Origin: Bin55 sp963667455 | GTDB lineage: Bacteria > Pseudomonadota > Gammaproteobacteria > Pseudomonadales > Azotimanducaceae | Direction of reading: 5' to 3' | NCBI GenBank assembly: GCA_963667455.2 | Contig: CAXXFR010000026.1 | Span: forward strand, 434,001 to 498,000 | Length of the DNA: 64,000 bases | In this document: positions 26,712 to 34,957 of the stretch, piece after piece | Layout of the letters: the number at the start of each line of letters is the position of its first letter | Position numbering within the stretch: the first letter of the stretch is position 1 | Notes under the pieces: generated by a model | Seen by the model: only the letters and a program-made list of their open reading frames with translations | The model's database searches: none | What the model was told of the DNA's origin: nothing | Made by a program: the position numbers and the translations under genes

Positions 26712-26985
26712 GGTTGCATTCCGAATGGTCTTGTTCGACTGGCGGAACAAGATCGACCCCGCCAGGATGGAAAGGATGGCACTTGCCGATCCGACAAACC
26801 GACAACCAAGTGCCCTTCAGAAACCCATGGGATTGAATTGCCTCCAGAGCGTACTGGGAGCATGTCGGATAGAAGCGGCATCGAGGACCGAGCATGGGCG
26901 AGATCGCGTACTGATAAAACCGTATGAACGCACGTGCACAACGGGCGCCCCATGACTGTCTTCTCAGTTTTTCTTTAGGTTTCAT
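26698..26985 (-). CDS. yidD: Membrane protein insertion efficiency factor YidD
   Basis: A 95-residue YidD. The signature FYQYAISPMLGPRCRFYPTC followed by SQYALEAIQSHGFLKGTWL is clear, as is the conserved RIGKCHPFHPGGVDLVP. The ATG at 26985 overlaps the rnpA stop (ATGA), better than the longer frame starting inside rnpA. The N-terminus is basic and amphipathic, as expected of a peripheral inner-membrane protein. Translationally coupled rnpA-yidD-yidC is the normal arrangement. Confidence 0.94.
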   Translation of the reverse strand: MKPKEKLRRQSWGARCARAFIRFYQYAISPMLGPRCRFYPTCSQYALEAIQSHGFLKGTWLSVCRIGKCHPFHPGGVDLVPPVEQDHSECNHVNT

Positions 26986-27371
26986 CGGGATTCTGGAGAG
27001 CCTTGAGCTCTCCATTTCCTAAGCGCACGCCTGATTCTAGGCACTGATGTCTTCGAAGCTCCGTCTTGACTATCCAGCTTGGCAACAAGCACCACCATGT
27101 CTATCGGTTCGATCGGATCGACTCGAAGACGAAACCACTCTCGGATTGTCCGTTTAACCAAATTCCGTTGGGTCGACAGCTTGCAGTTGCGCTTCGGCAC
27201 TATGAGACCCAGCCTAGAGTGGTCGCTGTCATTTTGCTTTGACAAAATCCGAACGGGGAATGCACGGAACACGGAGTCAGGTTCGCGGAGTACGCGCTCA
27301 AATTGATGTTGTTCGGTCATTCGCCGATTACGGCGAAAACTGAATCGCGACCCAGGTCGCTGTTCATCCAA
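26982..27371 (-). CDS. rnpA: Ribonuclease P protein component
   Basis: Protein subunit of RNase P, which matures tRNA 5' ends. The conserved core RLGLIVPKRNCKLSTQRNLVKR (positions about 48-69; RNR-type motif) and the N-terminal F.R..R....QFERV pattern are present. The start is uncertain: no ATG precedes FSFRRNRR, which aligns with the conserved first strand, so the TTG at 27371 is chosen, giving 129 residues and a start 12 bases after the rpmH stop. An ATG at 27317 would drop that strand. The frame extends back through rpmH without similarity. Confidence 0.9.
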   Translation of the reverse strand: MDEQRPGSRFSFRRNRRMTEQHQFERVLREPDSVFRAFPVRILSKQNDSDHSRLGLIVPKRNCKLSTQRNLVKRTIREWFRLRVDPIEPIDMVVLVAKLDSQDGASKTSVPRIRRALRKWRAQGSPESR

Positions 27372-27382
27372 CAGATGTACCG

Positions 27383-27517
27383 CTATACCGCGAGACGCTT
27401 GCGACCCTTTGCTCGGCGAGCTTTCAGAACCTTGCGACCGTTCCGAGTGGACATGCGTTTTCGAAATCCATGCGTGCGTTTCCGCGATACGACGCTGGGC
27501 TGGAAGGTGCGCTTCAT
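27383..27517 (-). CDS. rpmH: 50S ribosomal protein L34
   Basis: 44 residues, the standard length, short and very basic. It starts MKRTFQPSVVSRKRTHGFR and ends RRAKGRKRLAV, matching bacterial L34 almost throughout. It overlaps out of frame with the upstream extension of the rnpA frame but stops 12 bases before the rnpA start chosen here. A strong promoter lies directly upstream. Confidence 0.95.
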   Translation of the reverse strand: MKRTFQPSVVSRKRTHGFRKRMSTRNGRKVLKARRAKGRKRLAV

Positions 27518-27549
27518 CTGTTGTAGTCTGCCGAATTCGAGAGGCGCAA

Positions 27550-27577
27550 ATTTTAGCCGTGAACACTATGCTGTCAA
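27550..27577 (-). promoter_or_regulatory. rpmH operon promoter
   Basis: Perfect -35 TTGACA (27577-27572, minus strand), a 16-base spacer and -10 TAAAAT (27555-27550). The predicted start lies about 25 bases before the rpmH ATG. This is the best sigma-70 promoter noticed in the window and fits a ribosomal-protein operon next to the origin. Confidence 0.7.
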
Positions 27578-27736
27578 ACCTGAGACTGAGTTAGTTCCAA
27601 AGCTGACGCTCTCGCGATCAAATGAAACACATAACGTCGATTCGACGACAACAAGCCTTTTCAAATTGGGCGAGAAGTCGCCGCAAAATCGGCGAAAGAG
27701 AATTCCTTTGTCGTTGTTGTAGGGGTGCCTGATTCT

Positions 27737-27745
27737 TGTGGAGAA
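27737..27745 (-). promoter_or_regulatory. DnaA box, one mismatch
   Basis: Reads TTCTCCACA on the minus strand, differing from TTATCCACA only at the third position. Confidence 0.45.
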
Positions 27746-27824
27746 GTGCCATGAACTCCGATGGATTGCGAACATTAGCGCCGTTCAGTTGAGTGGAAAA
27801 CTGCAAGAAAACCGTAACCTTGAG

Positions 27825-27833
27825 TGTGGATAA
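27825..27833 (-). promoter_or_regulatory. DnaA box (perfect TTATCCACA)
   Basis: TGTGGATAA on the plus strand, i.e. TTATCCACA on the minus strand. It faces the box at 27860-27868 across a 26-base spacer. Confidence 0.8.
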
Positions 27834-27859
27834 AGGGGCGATTTCGACCGAATTTCGAG

Positions 27860-27868
27860 TTATCCACA
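27860..27868 (+). promoter_or_regulatory. DnaA box (perfect TTATCCACA)
   Basis: Exact consensus on the plus strand, next to AT-rich sequence that could serve as the unwinding element. Confidence 0.8.
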
Positions 27869-28151
27869 GAGAACACACAATATATCCACCGACAAATGCA
27901 ACCGGCGAAGTGCGAGAACGTGAAGTTGCAGTTCTGGGTGCGAATTGCGGCTCGAGGTGATTGCGAATTCGGAAACAGTAGGAACTGTGCGGATGAACGC
28001 ACAGTTTCAGGGGAAATCAGGCATTGATCACGCGTAGTCTCGCTTCTCGAATTGGTTGTTGAAGCTGGCTAAATCAGTCGATTGAGACGTTGCCTGTACT
28101 TACAATCTTGGTAGGGAGCAAGACGAACGTAGAGGAGAGGAGGAACGTTAA

Positions 28152-29477
28152 TTGAGCGAACCTAATGTATGGGAACACTGTGTCGCCCAGCTGAAGGAGG
28201 AAACCACAGCTAAAGACTTCACACAGTGGATTAGACCGCTTCAAGCGGTTAGCGACGGTAGCAGGCTTACGCTGATAGCACACAATCAACACGTCAGCAA
28301 GAAAGTGCGCGACAGGTATCTGAACCGGATCCGAGACCTCGTGAGAGAACTTTGCGATCCAGGTTTTCCCATTCTCGATGTCGAGCTTCGCGTTGGGGAA
28401 CGCGAACATCGTTTGCCGAAACCTCAGCGTGCAGGCAATCGATCTGGAATCAGCATTCAATCCGGCTATACGTTCGAGAGATTTGTTGAAGGTGGTTCGA
28501 ACAGCTGGGTCAAGAATGTCGCGATCGAAGTGGCTTCGAGTCCGTCCACAAGATTCAATCCGCTCTTCATCTATGGTGGTGTTGGCTTGGGAAAGACGCA
28601 CCTGATGCAGGCGGTCGGCAACTACATCAAGTCGCATACGCCTGAGATCTCAGTAACTTACATGCATGCTCAGACGTTTGTTGACGAGATCGTAAAAGCG
28701 CTGACGCGATCCGACCGTTCGGAGCAAGTTCGAAGGTTTACGGAGCCGTTCCATGCTGCCGATGTCTTGCTGGTGGACGACATCCAGTTCTTCGCGGCGA
28801 AGGAGAAGTGCCAGGAAGAGTTTTTCCATGTGTTCAATGCGCTTGTCTTCACGGAGCACTCGCAGATTGTGCTGTCGAGCGATCAGTACCCGAGCGAAAT
28901 CGACGGTCTCGACGCAAGACTCCGGTCTCGGTTCGTCATGGGGATTACCGCGGAAGTCAAGCCCCCCGATCTGGAGACTCGAGCGGCGATACTCATCCAA
29001 AAAGCCAAAGAAAAGTCAGTGGCTCTGGATTTGAACGTTGCGCTCTATATCGCCGAGCGGGTAAGGAGCAACGTTCGAGAGCTCGAGGGAGCGTTGGGAC
29101 AGGTCCTGTTGGCGGCTCGATTCAAAGAGCTTTCGATCACGGTTGAGATGGTCCAGGACACGTTGCGCGATTTGTTTGCAATTCATCGTCGGCACGTCAG
29201 CATCGACAAGATTCAGGCGCAGGTAGCCAAGTACTATCGATTGGGAGTCGGGGATCTACACAGTAAAACGCGGGTGCAGAAGATCGTGCGCCCGAGACAA
29301 ATGGCAATGGCGCTGGCTCACGAGTTGACCGAGATGCCATTGCAGGCGATCGGGCAGAGTTTCGGCAAGGATCACACAACGGTGCTGAGCGCAATCCGGA
29401 GAGTGAAGCGGTTGCGTGAATCCGATCCCCAGATTGACGAAGATTACAACAGATTATCGAGACAGCTGACGTCGTGA
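28152..29477 (+). CDS. dnaA: Chromosomal replication initiator DnaA
   Basis: Origin-binding AAA+ initiator, 441 residues. Domain I begins MSEPNVWEHCVAQLKEE, with a short domain II (~80-105). Domain III has Walker A GGVGLGKT (142-149) and Walker B VLLVDDIQFF. Domain IV has the DNA-binding signature FGKDHTTVLSAIRRV. The start codon is TTG, with a strong GAGGAGG about eight bases upstream; no ATG fits the family start. A rare start may limit DnaA synthesis. dnaN follows after 30 bases. Confidence 0.97.
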   Translation: MSEPNVWEHCVAQLKEETTAKDFTQWIRPLQAVSDGSRLTLIAHNQHVSKKVRDRYLNRIRDLVRELCDPGFPILDVELRVGEREHRLPKPQRAGNRSGISIQSGYTFERFVEGGSNSWVKNVAIEVASSPSTRFNPLFIYGGVGLGKTHLMQAVGNYIKSHTPEISVTYMHAQTFVDEIVKALTRSDRSEQVRRFTEPFHAADVLLVDDIQFFAAKEKCQEEFFHVFNALVFTEHSQIVLSSDQYPSEIDGLDARLRSRFVMGITAEVKPPDLETRAAILIQKAKEKSVALDLNVALYIAERVRSNVRELEGALGQVLLAARFKELSITVEMVQDTLRDLFAIHRRHVSIDKIQAQVAKYYRLGVGDLHSKTRVQKIVRPRQMAMALAHELTEMPLQAIGQSFGKDHTTVLSAIRRVKRLRESDPQIDEDYNRLSRQLTS

Positions 29478-29507
29478 GCGTCAGGAAAATTTGCGAGGGA
29501 AAGTGGA

Positions 29508-30614
29508 ATGAAATTTACAGCTGATTTACAGAATCTTAGCGAGGCATTGCAATTTGTCGTGGGTGTGATCGAGCGCAAGCTCACGTATCCCATTCTGTCG
29601 AATGTGCTGATCGATGCCGGTTCAGACGGGACGGTGGATCTGCGGTCTACCGATCTTGATCTTTCATTGATAGCTCGATTCGAAGCGACAAGCGTCAGCG
29701 AACCTGGAAGGACAACGGTCCCGGGCCGCCGTGCCTTGGATGTGGTGGGCTCTATCACCAGCGGCGGCAGTTTCGAACTAGAGACCACGGAGAAGGGCGC
29801 GCAACTCCAGTGTGGCCGGTCACAGTTCGTGCTTTCCACCATGGAATCGGGAGACTTCCCACCGGAAGTCCAGCTCGTCGATCCCGTTGAAGTGCCAATG
29901 CCGGCCGGGTCGTTGTTGCATTTACTTCGCGCGGCCAGTTCATCGATGGCACAGAATGACATCCGGCGTCACCTCAATGGAGCATTGATCGAAGTCACCT
30001 CGAGTCACGTTCGATCAGTGGCTACCGACGGAATGGTGTTGTGCATGTGCACCAACAACGAAATTCAGATCGACACCGATTCGGTGATCCAAGCGTTGCT
30101 TCCCCGCAAGGCGGTGTTGGAGCTAGTCCGCGGGTTCAGCGGCGAAGAGGGCACCCTGACGATGAGCATCGGCACAAATGCCGTAAGCGTCAAGTCCGAA
30201 AATCTCACCCTCACCACCAATCTGATCGATAAGCCGTTCCCAGCCTACATGCGCGTTGTTCCCGAAGAGAGCGATAAGGTCTTGAACTGTGATCGCGAAT
30301 CGTTGCTGAGAGGCATTACTCAAGCGTCCACGTTATCGGACGAGGGACTCAAAGTGTTCTTGAATGCCGACCGGGACTTGATGACGATTACCGCGAACAC
30401 GGAAGTGGGTGATCGCGCAGAAGTGAAGGTTCCGGTTGACTTTGGCGACAACTCGACGAATGTGATCTTTCGGCATGATAGGTTGCGAAGTGTGTTGGGC
30501 ACCTTCGACAGTGAGGATGTCTGCTTCCACATTCCCAGCCCCACCGAGGCGGTTCGGGTCGACTCGAAGTCGCAGTCGGACATCGTATTTGTGGTTTCCC
30601 CGATTCGAGGGTGA
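29508..30614 (+). CDS. dnaN: DNA polymerase III beta sliding clamp
   Basis: Ring-shaped processivity clamp, 368 residues (E. coli 366) in three topologically similar domains. It begins MKFTADLQNLSEALQFVVGV; the C-terminal peptide-binding pocket region and the ending VFVVSPIRG correspond to the family's (V/I)VMPMRL-type tail. The stop overlaps the recF start (GTGA). Confidence 0.96.
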   Translation: MKFTADLQNLSEALQFVVGVIERKLTYPILSNVLIDAGSDGTVDLRSTDLDLSLIARFEATSVSEPGRTTVPGRRALDVVGSITSGGSFELETTEKGAQLQCGRSQFVLSTMESGDFPPEVQLVDPVEVPMPAGSLLHLLRAASSSMAQNDIRRHLNGALIEVTSSHVRSVATDGMVLCMCTNNEIQIDTDSVIQALLPRKAVLELVRGFSGEEGTLTMSIGTNAVSVKSENLTLTTNLIDKPFPAYMRVVPEESDKVLNCDRESLLRGITQASTLSDEGLKVFLNADRDLMTITANTEVGDRAEVKVPVDFGDNSTNVIFRHDRLRSVLGTFDSEDVCFHIPSPTEAVRVDSKSQSDIVFVVSPIRG

Positions 30615-31720
30615 TCCTTGACCAGATCCAGATAAGCAACGTTCGAAACGTTCAAGAGGCAAAGCTTCTTCTCGATCCTTCGTTCAACTTGATAACGGGC
30701 CCCAACGGGGCCGGTAAGACCACGTTGCTGGAGTGTGTCCACTTGCTCGTTCGCGGTAGGTCGTTTCGGCAAGGGAACCTCAATTCGCTGATCACTTACG
30801 ACACGTCGGACATGCTGGTCACGGCGCAAGGTCATGACCAATCCAGCAAGTTGCGGCTCGGACTGGAGAAGTCTCGCAGTAGCAAGGTACGCATGCGCCT
30901 GAACGGCGCGAATGTGCGAAGGATCTCGCAGATCGCCGCTGCGTTGCCTTTGCAGGTTTTTCTTCCCGATGTCTCGAACCTGGTGTTCGGTGCACCGGCC
31001 GCAAGACGACTATGGTTGGATTGGAGCGTGTTTCACGACGACAACGCATTCTTGCGGTCGTGGCGATTGTTTCAGAGAGTGTTGCGCCAGCGAAACTTGT
31101 CATTGCGCTCCAAGAGTGCCGATTGGCGGGGTTGGACCGTACAGTTTGCGGAGCAAGCGACTGCTGTTACTCGAGCCCGCCGGAGAATTTTCGGAGCCTT
31201 GAGGGAACGATTTCTGGACTCGTTAGCCCAATTGGCTCCTAACATATGGGTGGACCTTGAATATGCGCAGGGTTGGGAGGATGGCGACCTGTACGAGACA
31301 CTTGAAAAGGACCGGCAGGTTGAGTTAAAATACGGCAATACCAGATTGGGACCCCATCGCTCAGATATTCGCGTTCAGGTACTAAAGTCTGCGGGCGGTA
31401 GCAAAGCTGGTCTCGCCTCGCGTTTGCTGTCGAGAGGCCAGGGAAAGGCCGTCGCTTGTGCAATGAAGCTTGCGCAGATTCGACTGTTGAACGAAAGTGC
31501 CAAACGCCCTGTTCTCTTGCTGGACGATGTAGCGGCCGAATTCGATGATGAATACGGACATCGGTTCTTTCTCGCGTTGCACGAAATGGGGTGTCAATTG
31601 ATAGCGACAACAACTCAAAACACTGATATACTTAGAATCTGGCACGGCTCGTCTGAAACCGTGCCCCACACCATCAGAATGCAGGATGGAAGGGTGATCG
31701 AATCACCTCCATCGCTCTAA
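30611..31720 (+). CDS. recF: DNA replication and repair protein RecF
   Basis: SMC-like ATPase that helps load RecA at gaps, 369 residues. Walker A is GPNGAGKTT (30-38). The signature region LLSRGQGKAVACAMKLAQ and Walker B PVLLLDDVAAEFDDE are present. GTG start overlapping dnaN by 4 bases, so translation is probably coupled. A perfect parS directly follows its stop codon. Confidence 0.95.
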   Translation: MILDQIQISNVRNVQEAKLLLDPSFNLITGPNGAGKTTLLECVHLLVRGRSFRQGNLNSLITYDTSDMLVTAQGHDQSSKLRLGLEKSRSSKVRMRLNGANVRRISQIAAALPLQVFLPDVSNLVFGAPAARRLWLDWSVFHDDNAFLRSWRLFQRVLRQRNLSLRSKSADWRGWTVQFAEQATAVTRARRRIFGALRERFLDSLAQLAPNIWVDLEYAQGWEDGDLYETLEKDRQVELKYGNTRLGPHRSDIRVQVLKSAGGSKAGLASRLLSRGQGKAVACAMKLAQIRLLNESAKRPVLLLDDVAAEFDDEYGHRFFLALHEMGCQLIATTTQNTDILRIWHGSSETVPHTIRMQDGRVIESPPSL

Positions 31721-31736
31721 TGTTCCACGTGGAACA
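31721..31736. promoter_or_regulatory. parS centromere-like site (perfect 16-bp palindrome)
   Basis: TGTTCCACGTGGAACA, the canonical ParB site known from Pseudomonas and very close to the general bacterial consensus. It occupies the 70-base recF-gyrB gap, about 3.9 kb from the putative oriC. Confidence 0.93.
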
Positions 31737-31790
31737 TTGCGTTTCGCGCTAGCGCGGTACGGCCTCTCCAGATCCCCACCCACGTTACCC

Positions 31791-34217
31791 ATGGCAGATA
31801 ACGGTTCCAACGACTACACCGCCGAAGACATCAAGGTACTGAAGGGCCTTGAAGCAGTCCGCAAGCGACCGGGCATGTACATCGGCGACACCGAAGACGG
31901 AACCGGACTGCATCACATGGTGCAGGAACTGGTCGACAACGCTATTGATGAAGCGCTGGCCGGACATTGCGACGACATATCGGTGGTGATCCACGCGAGC
32001 AATGGCGTGACTGTGGAAGACAACGGTCGAGGCATTCCGGTGGACATGCACAAGGAAGAGAACAAGTCCGCGGCCGAAGTGATCATGACCACGCTTCATG
32101 CAGGCGGCAAGTTCGACAACGAAAGCTACAAGGTCGCCGGCGGTCTCCATGGTGTGGGGCTGTCCGTCGTCAATGCACTCTCGTCGTTGTTTCGACTAAC
32201 GATTCGACGTGAAGGCCAGGTCTACGAACAACTCTATCGACATGGCATTCCGAGCGCGGATCTTGCTGTCGTAGGAACCACTTCTCGCCGAGGGACTACT
32301 TGCTACTTCGAGCCTTCGCTCGGCACATTCGGCAACATCGACTTCCGCTACGACACGATCGCCTCCAAGTTGCGAGAGCTCGCCTTCCTCAATTCTGGCG
32401 TGCGGCTCAAGATCAGCGATGAACGCACGGGCACCGATGCCACGTTCCGCTACGACGGTGGATTGGTCTCATTCGTCGAACACCTCAGTCGCGGCAAGAA
32501 TGCGTTGCACGAAGTCATTCACTTCAAATCCGAAGGTGAGGTGGGGGTGGAAGTCGCGATGCAGTGGAACGACGGTTATCAGGAAAACGTTTGGCCTTAC
32601 TGCAACAACATTCGACAAGTGGACGGCGGAACCCACTTGCAGGGATTTAGAAGAGCTCTCACCAACACACTGAACGGCTATATCGAGCGCGAAGGGTTAA
32701 CCAAGAACGTCCAGGTCCAAACAACGGGCGAAGATGCCCGAGAAGGACTGACGGCAGTTGTTTCGGTCAAACTCCCCGATCCCAAATTCTCTTCACAGAC
32801 CAAGGAAAAGCTTGTCTCGAGCGAAGCAAACACCGCTGTGAACGAAGCTGTGAGAGAACAGTTCCGAGCATACCTGGACGAGCATCCCAACGAAGCCAAG
32901 AGCATCGCCGGTCGCATGATCGAGGCGGCACGGGCACGTGAAGCGGCGCGAAAGGCCAGAGAAATCACACGAAGAAAAGGAATTCTGGATGGTCTGGGTC
33001 TACCAGGCAAACTGGCGGATTGTCAGGAAAAGAATCCTGCGCTGTGCGAACTCTATGTTGTCGAGGGCGATTCAGCGGGCGGTTCCGCCAAGCAAGGACG
33101 TGATCGAAAAACGCAAGCTGTGTTGCCGCTTCGCGGCAAGATCCTGAACGTTCAGAAGGCGTCGGACCACAAACTTCTTTCGTCCAACGAAATCGTAACG
33201 CTGGTGTCGGCACTTGGTTGCGGAATTGGAATCGGACAGGCTGGAGGCGAGTTTGAACCGGAAAAACTACGCTATCACCGAATCATCATCATGACCGATG
33301 CCGACATCGATGGATCCCACATTCGGACGTTGTTGCTGACGTTTTTCTATCGCCACATGGCCGAGCTCATCGAACGAGGTCACGTGTACATTGCGTTGCC
33401 GCCGCTGTACAAGGCGGGTCGAGGTAGGTCGGAACGATATCTTAAAGACGATGAAGAACTAGAGACTTATTACTTTCACACCGCATTCGAGGGTTCTCTG
33501 ATTACTCCGAGTGCCGAAGCACCGCCCTTGGGAGAAGAACCGGTCGCTGAATTGGCGCAGCGGTACTTTGACGTCTACAAACGATTGGATGCAATGGATC
33601 GGCTCTATCCATCCTACATTACCAAGAACTTGATCAATGTTCCTCCGCTGATGCCTGAGCGTTTGGCCGACAAGGATTCGATGGAAGAATGGAGCAGAGA
33701 TCTTGAACGAACACTCGCTACATCCGATGCCAAACACAACGTCGAGATCGACTTCGACGAAGAGCATCGAGTCCATATTCCCGTGATCCACCGCAAAATG
33801 CGAGGGGCCGAATCCTCGTATCGGTTAGACATCAACTTCTTGGAATCCGGCATTCACGATGAAATCGTCGAGTTGGCCAAGAAAACGGATGGATTGATTG
33901 AGGCTGGAGCGAATGTTCAGCAGGGCAATGCCAATGTGCCCATCAAGACTTTCGGTGAGGCATACGATTGGTTGCTGTCTCGAGCCCGTGGCGGGGTGCG
34001 ACTGCAGCGCTACAAGGGTCTTGGCGAGATGGATCCGGAACAACTGTGGGAAACCACAATGGATCCCGATGTGCGGCGAATGTCTCTCGTCTCAGTCAAG
34101 GACGCTGGGGAGGCGAATCAGATTTTCTCGGAACTGATGGGCGACGATGTCGAACCACGCCGCAAGTTCATTGAAGAGAAAGCTTTGTCGATCTCGGTGG
34201 CCGACTTGGACTTCTAG
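31791..34217 (+). CDS. gyrB: DNA gyrase subunit B
   Basis: ATPase subunit of gyrase, introduces negative supercoils. 808 residues from the ATG at 31791 (MADNGSNDYTAEDIKVLKG); an upstream TTG frame beginning in parS is rejected. The GHKL ATPase has ELVDNAIDEA and GGLHGVGLSVVNALS. The Toprim has EGDSAGGSAKQGRDR and MTDADIDGSHIR. The C-terminal GyrA-binding tail has QRYKGLGEMDPEQLWETT. The full ~170-residue insertion typical of proteobacterial gyrases is present. No obvious Shine-Dalgarno is seen. Its TAG stop shares the palindrome CTAG with the convergent acyltransferase gene. Confidence 0.96.
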   Translation: MADNGSNDYTAEDIKVLKGLEAVRKRPGMYIGDTEDGTGLHHMVQELVDNAIDEALAGHCDDISVVIHASNGVTVEDNGRGIPVDMHKEENKSAAEVIMTTLHAGGKFDNESYKVAGGLHGVGLSVVNALSSLFRLTIRREGQVYEQLYRHGIPSADLAVVGTTSRRGTTCYFEPSLGTFGNIDFRYDTIASKLRELAFLNSGVRLKISDERTGTDATFRYDGGLVSFVEHLSRGKNALHEVIHFKSEGEVGVEVAMQWNDGYQENVWPYCNNIRQVDGGTHLQGFRRALTNTLNGYIEREGLTKNVQVQTTGEDAREGLTAVVSVKLPDPKFSSQTKEKLVSSEANTAVNEAVREQFRAYLDEHPNEAKSIAGRMIEAARAREAARKAREITRRKGILDGLGLPGKLADCQEKNPALCELYVVEGDSAGGSAKQGRDRKTQAVLPLRGKILNVQKASDHKLLSSNEIVTLVSALGCGIGIGQAGGEFEPEKLRYHRIIIMTDADIDGSHIRTLLLTFFYRHMAELIERGHVYIALPPLYKAGRGRSERYLKDDEELETYYFHTAFEGSLITPSAEAPPLGEEPVAELAQRYFDVYKRLDAMDRLYPSYITKNLINVPPLMPERLADKDSMEEWSRDLERTLATSDAKHNVEIDFDEEHRVHIPVIHRKMRGAESSYRLDINFLESGIHDEIVELAKKTDGLIEAGANVQQGNANVPIKTFGEAYDWLLSRARGGVRLQRYKGLGEMDPEQLWETTMDPDVRRMSLVSVKDAGEANQIFSELMGDDVEPRRKFIEEKALSISVADLDF

Positions 34218-34954
34218 GCCCTCGCCTCTCCCACAGCTGGGGGATCGATCTCCAGCATTGCTTCCCGCATCCATTCCTCCGCTTCGTTGCTGACCTCTTC
34301 GCGGGTCTTTCCAACTGAAGAAATGGGAGGAGAAATTCTCACCCGAATGGTCCCTGGTTGCTTGATCCATTTGCGCAGCCTCCAACATTGCCCTCCGTTG
34401 TGCGCAACGACGAAGACAGGAGCCTCCAAGCCCACCGCCAGCACACTCGCTCCTGGATGAAACCGTCCAACTTGCCCCGGCTCCATCCTCGTGCCCTCAG
34501 GGAAGAGCGTAATCCAAAACCCTTCTTCGAATTTCTTCTTGCCAATCCTGATCAACCGACGGATCGCCGAAGTCTTGCGCGAGCGATTGATGGATATGGG
34601 ATTGGTTACCCACAACGCCGATCCGAAGAACGGAATGTAGAGCAAGGTTCGCTTCACTACTGTGGATTGCGGAGCGACAAGCGTTTGAGAAAACAGCGCA
34701 TCCCATGTGCTTTGGTGCTTGATTAGGAGTACACCGGGGCCTTGTTCCAGGTTTTCCCTTCCCTCGATCTCGTGTTTGATGCCGCATGTGAGTCGGAGCC
34801 ACCACAGCACGAATCCTGTCCAAGTAACGATGACGAACCCAAATCTTTTCTTGTAGGGAACGAGTTTTCCCACCAAAGTGGCAAAAGTTCCCCACACGAC
34901 CGTGCCCACAACCAGCCCAAGATAAAAGAACAGTGTTCGGATGCCGAGAAGCAT
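34214..34954 (-). CDS. plsC: 1-acyl-sn-glycerol-3-phosphate acyltransferase
   Basis: Acylates lysophosphatidate to phosphatidate at the inner membrane. 246 residues. The catalytic H-x4-D box is KHQSTWDALF (His about residue 79), the phosphate-binding motif FPEGTRMEPG is near 150, and the N-terminal hydrophobic anchors are present. A PlsC-type gene at this place after gyrB is also seen in Pseudomonas (lptA). The stop overlaps gyrB's stop in a single CTAG. It is the last gene of the def-fmt-rsmB-trkA-trkH operon, 3 bases after trkH. Confidence 0.92.
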   Translation of the reverse strand: MLLGIRTLFFYLGLVVGTVVWGTFATLVGKLVPYKKRFGFVIVTWTGFVLWWLRLTCGIKHEIEGRENLEQGPGVLLIKHQSTWDALFSQTLVAPQSTVVKRTLLYIPFFGSALWVTNPISINRSRKTSAIRRLIRIGKKKFEEGFWITLFPEGTRMEPGQVGRFHPGASVLAVGLEAPVFVVAHNGGQCWRLRKWIKQPGTIRVRISPPISSVGKTREEVSNEAEEWMREAMLEIDPPAVGEARA

Positions 34955-34957
34955 CGG

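Larger units (their letters stand above)
27518..28151. other. Putative replication origin (oriC) between rpmH and dnaA
   Basis: A 634-base gene-free stretch between divergent rpmH and dnaA, the origin position in Pseudomonas and relatives. It contains two perfect DnaA boxes in opposite orientation (27825-27833 and 27860-27868), a one-mismatch box (27737-27745) and an AT-rich tract after the second box (ACACAATATATCC at 27874-27886). Gene polarity flips here. It must also hold the dnaA promoter; a TACAAT hexamer at about 28100 is a weak candidate. Confidence 0.7.
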
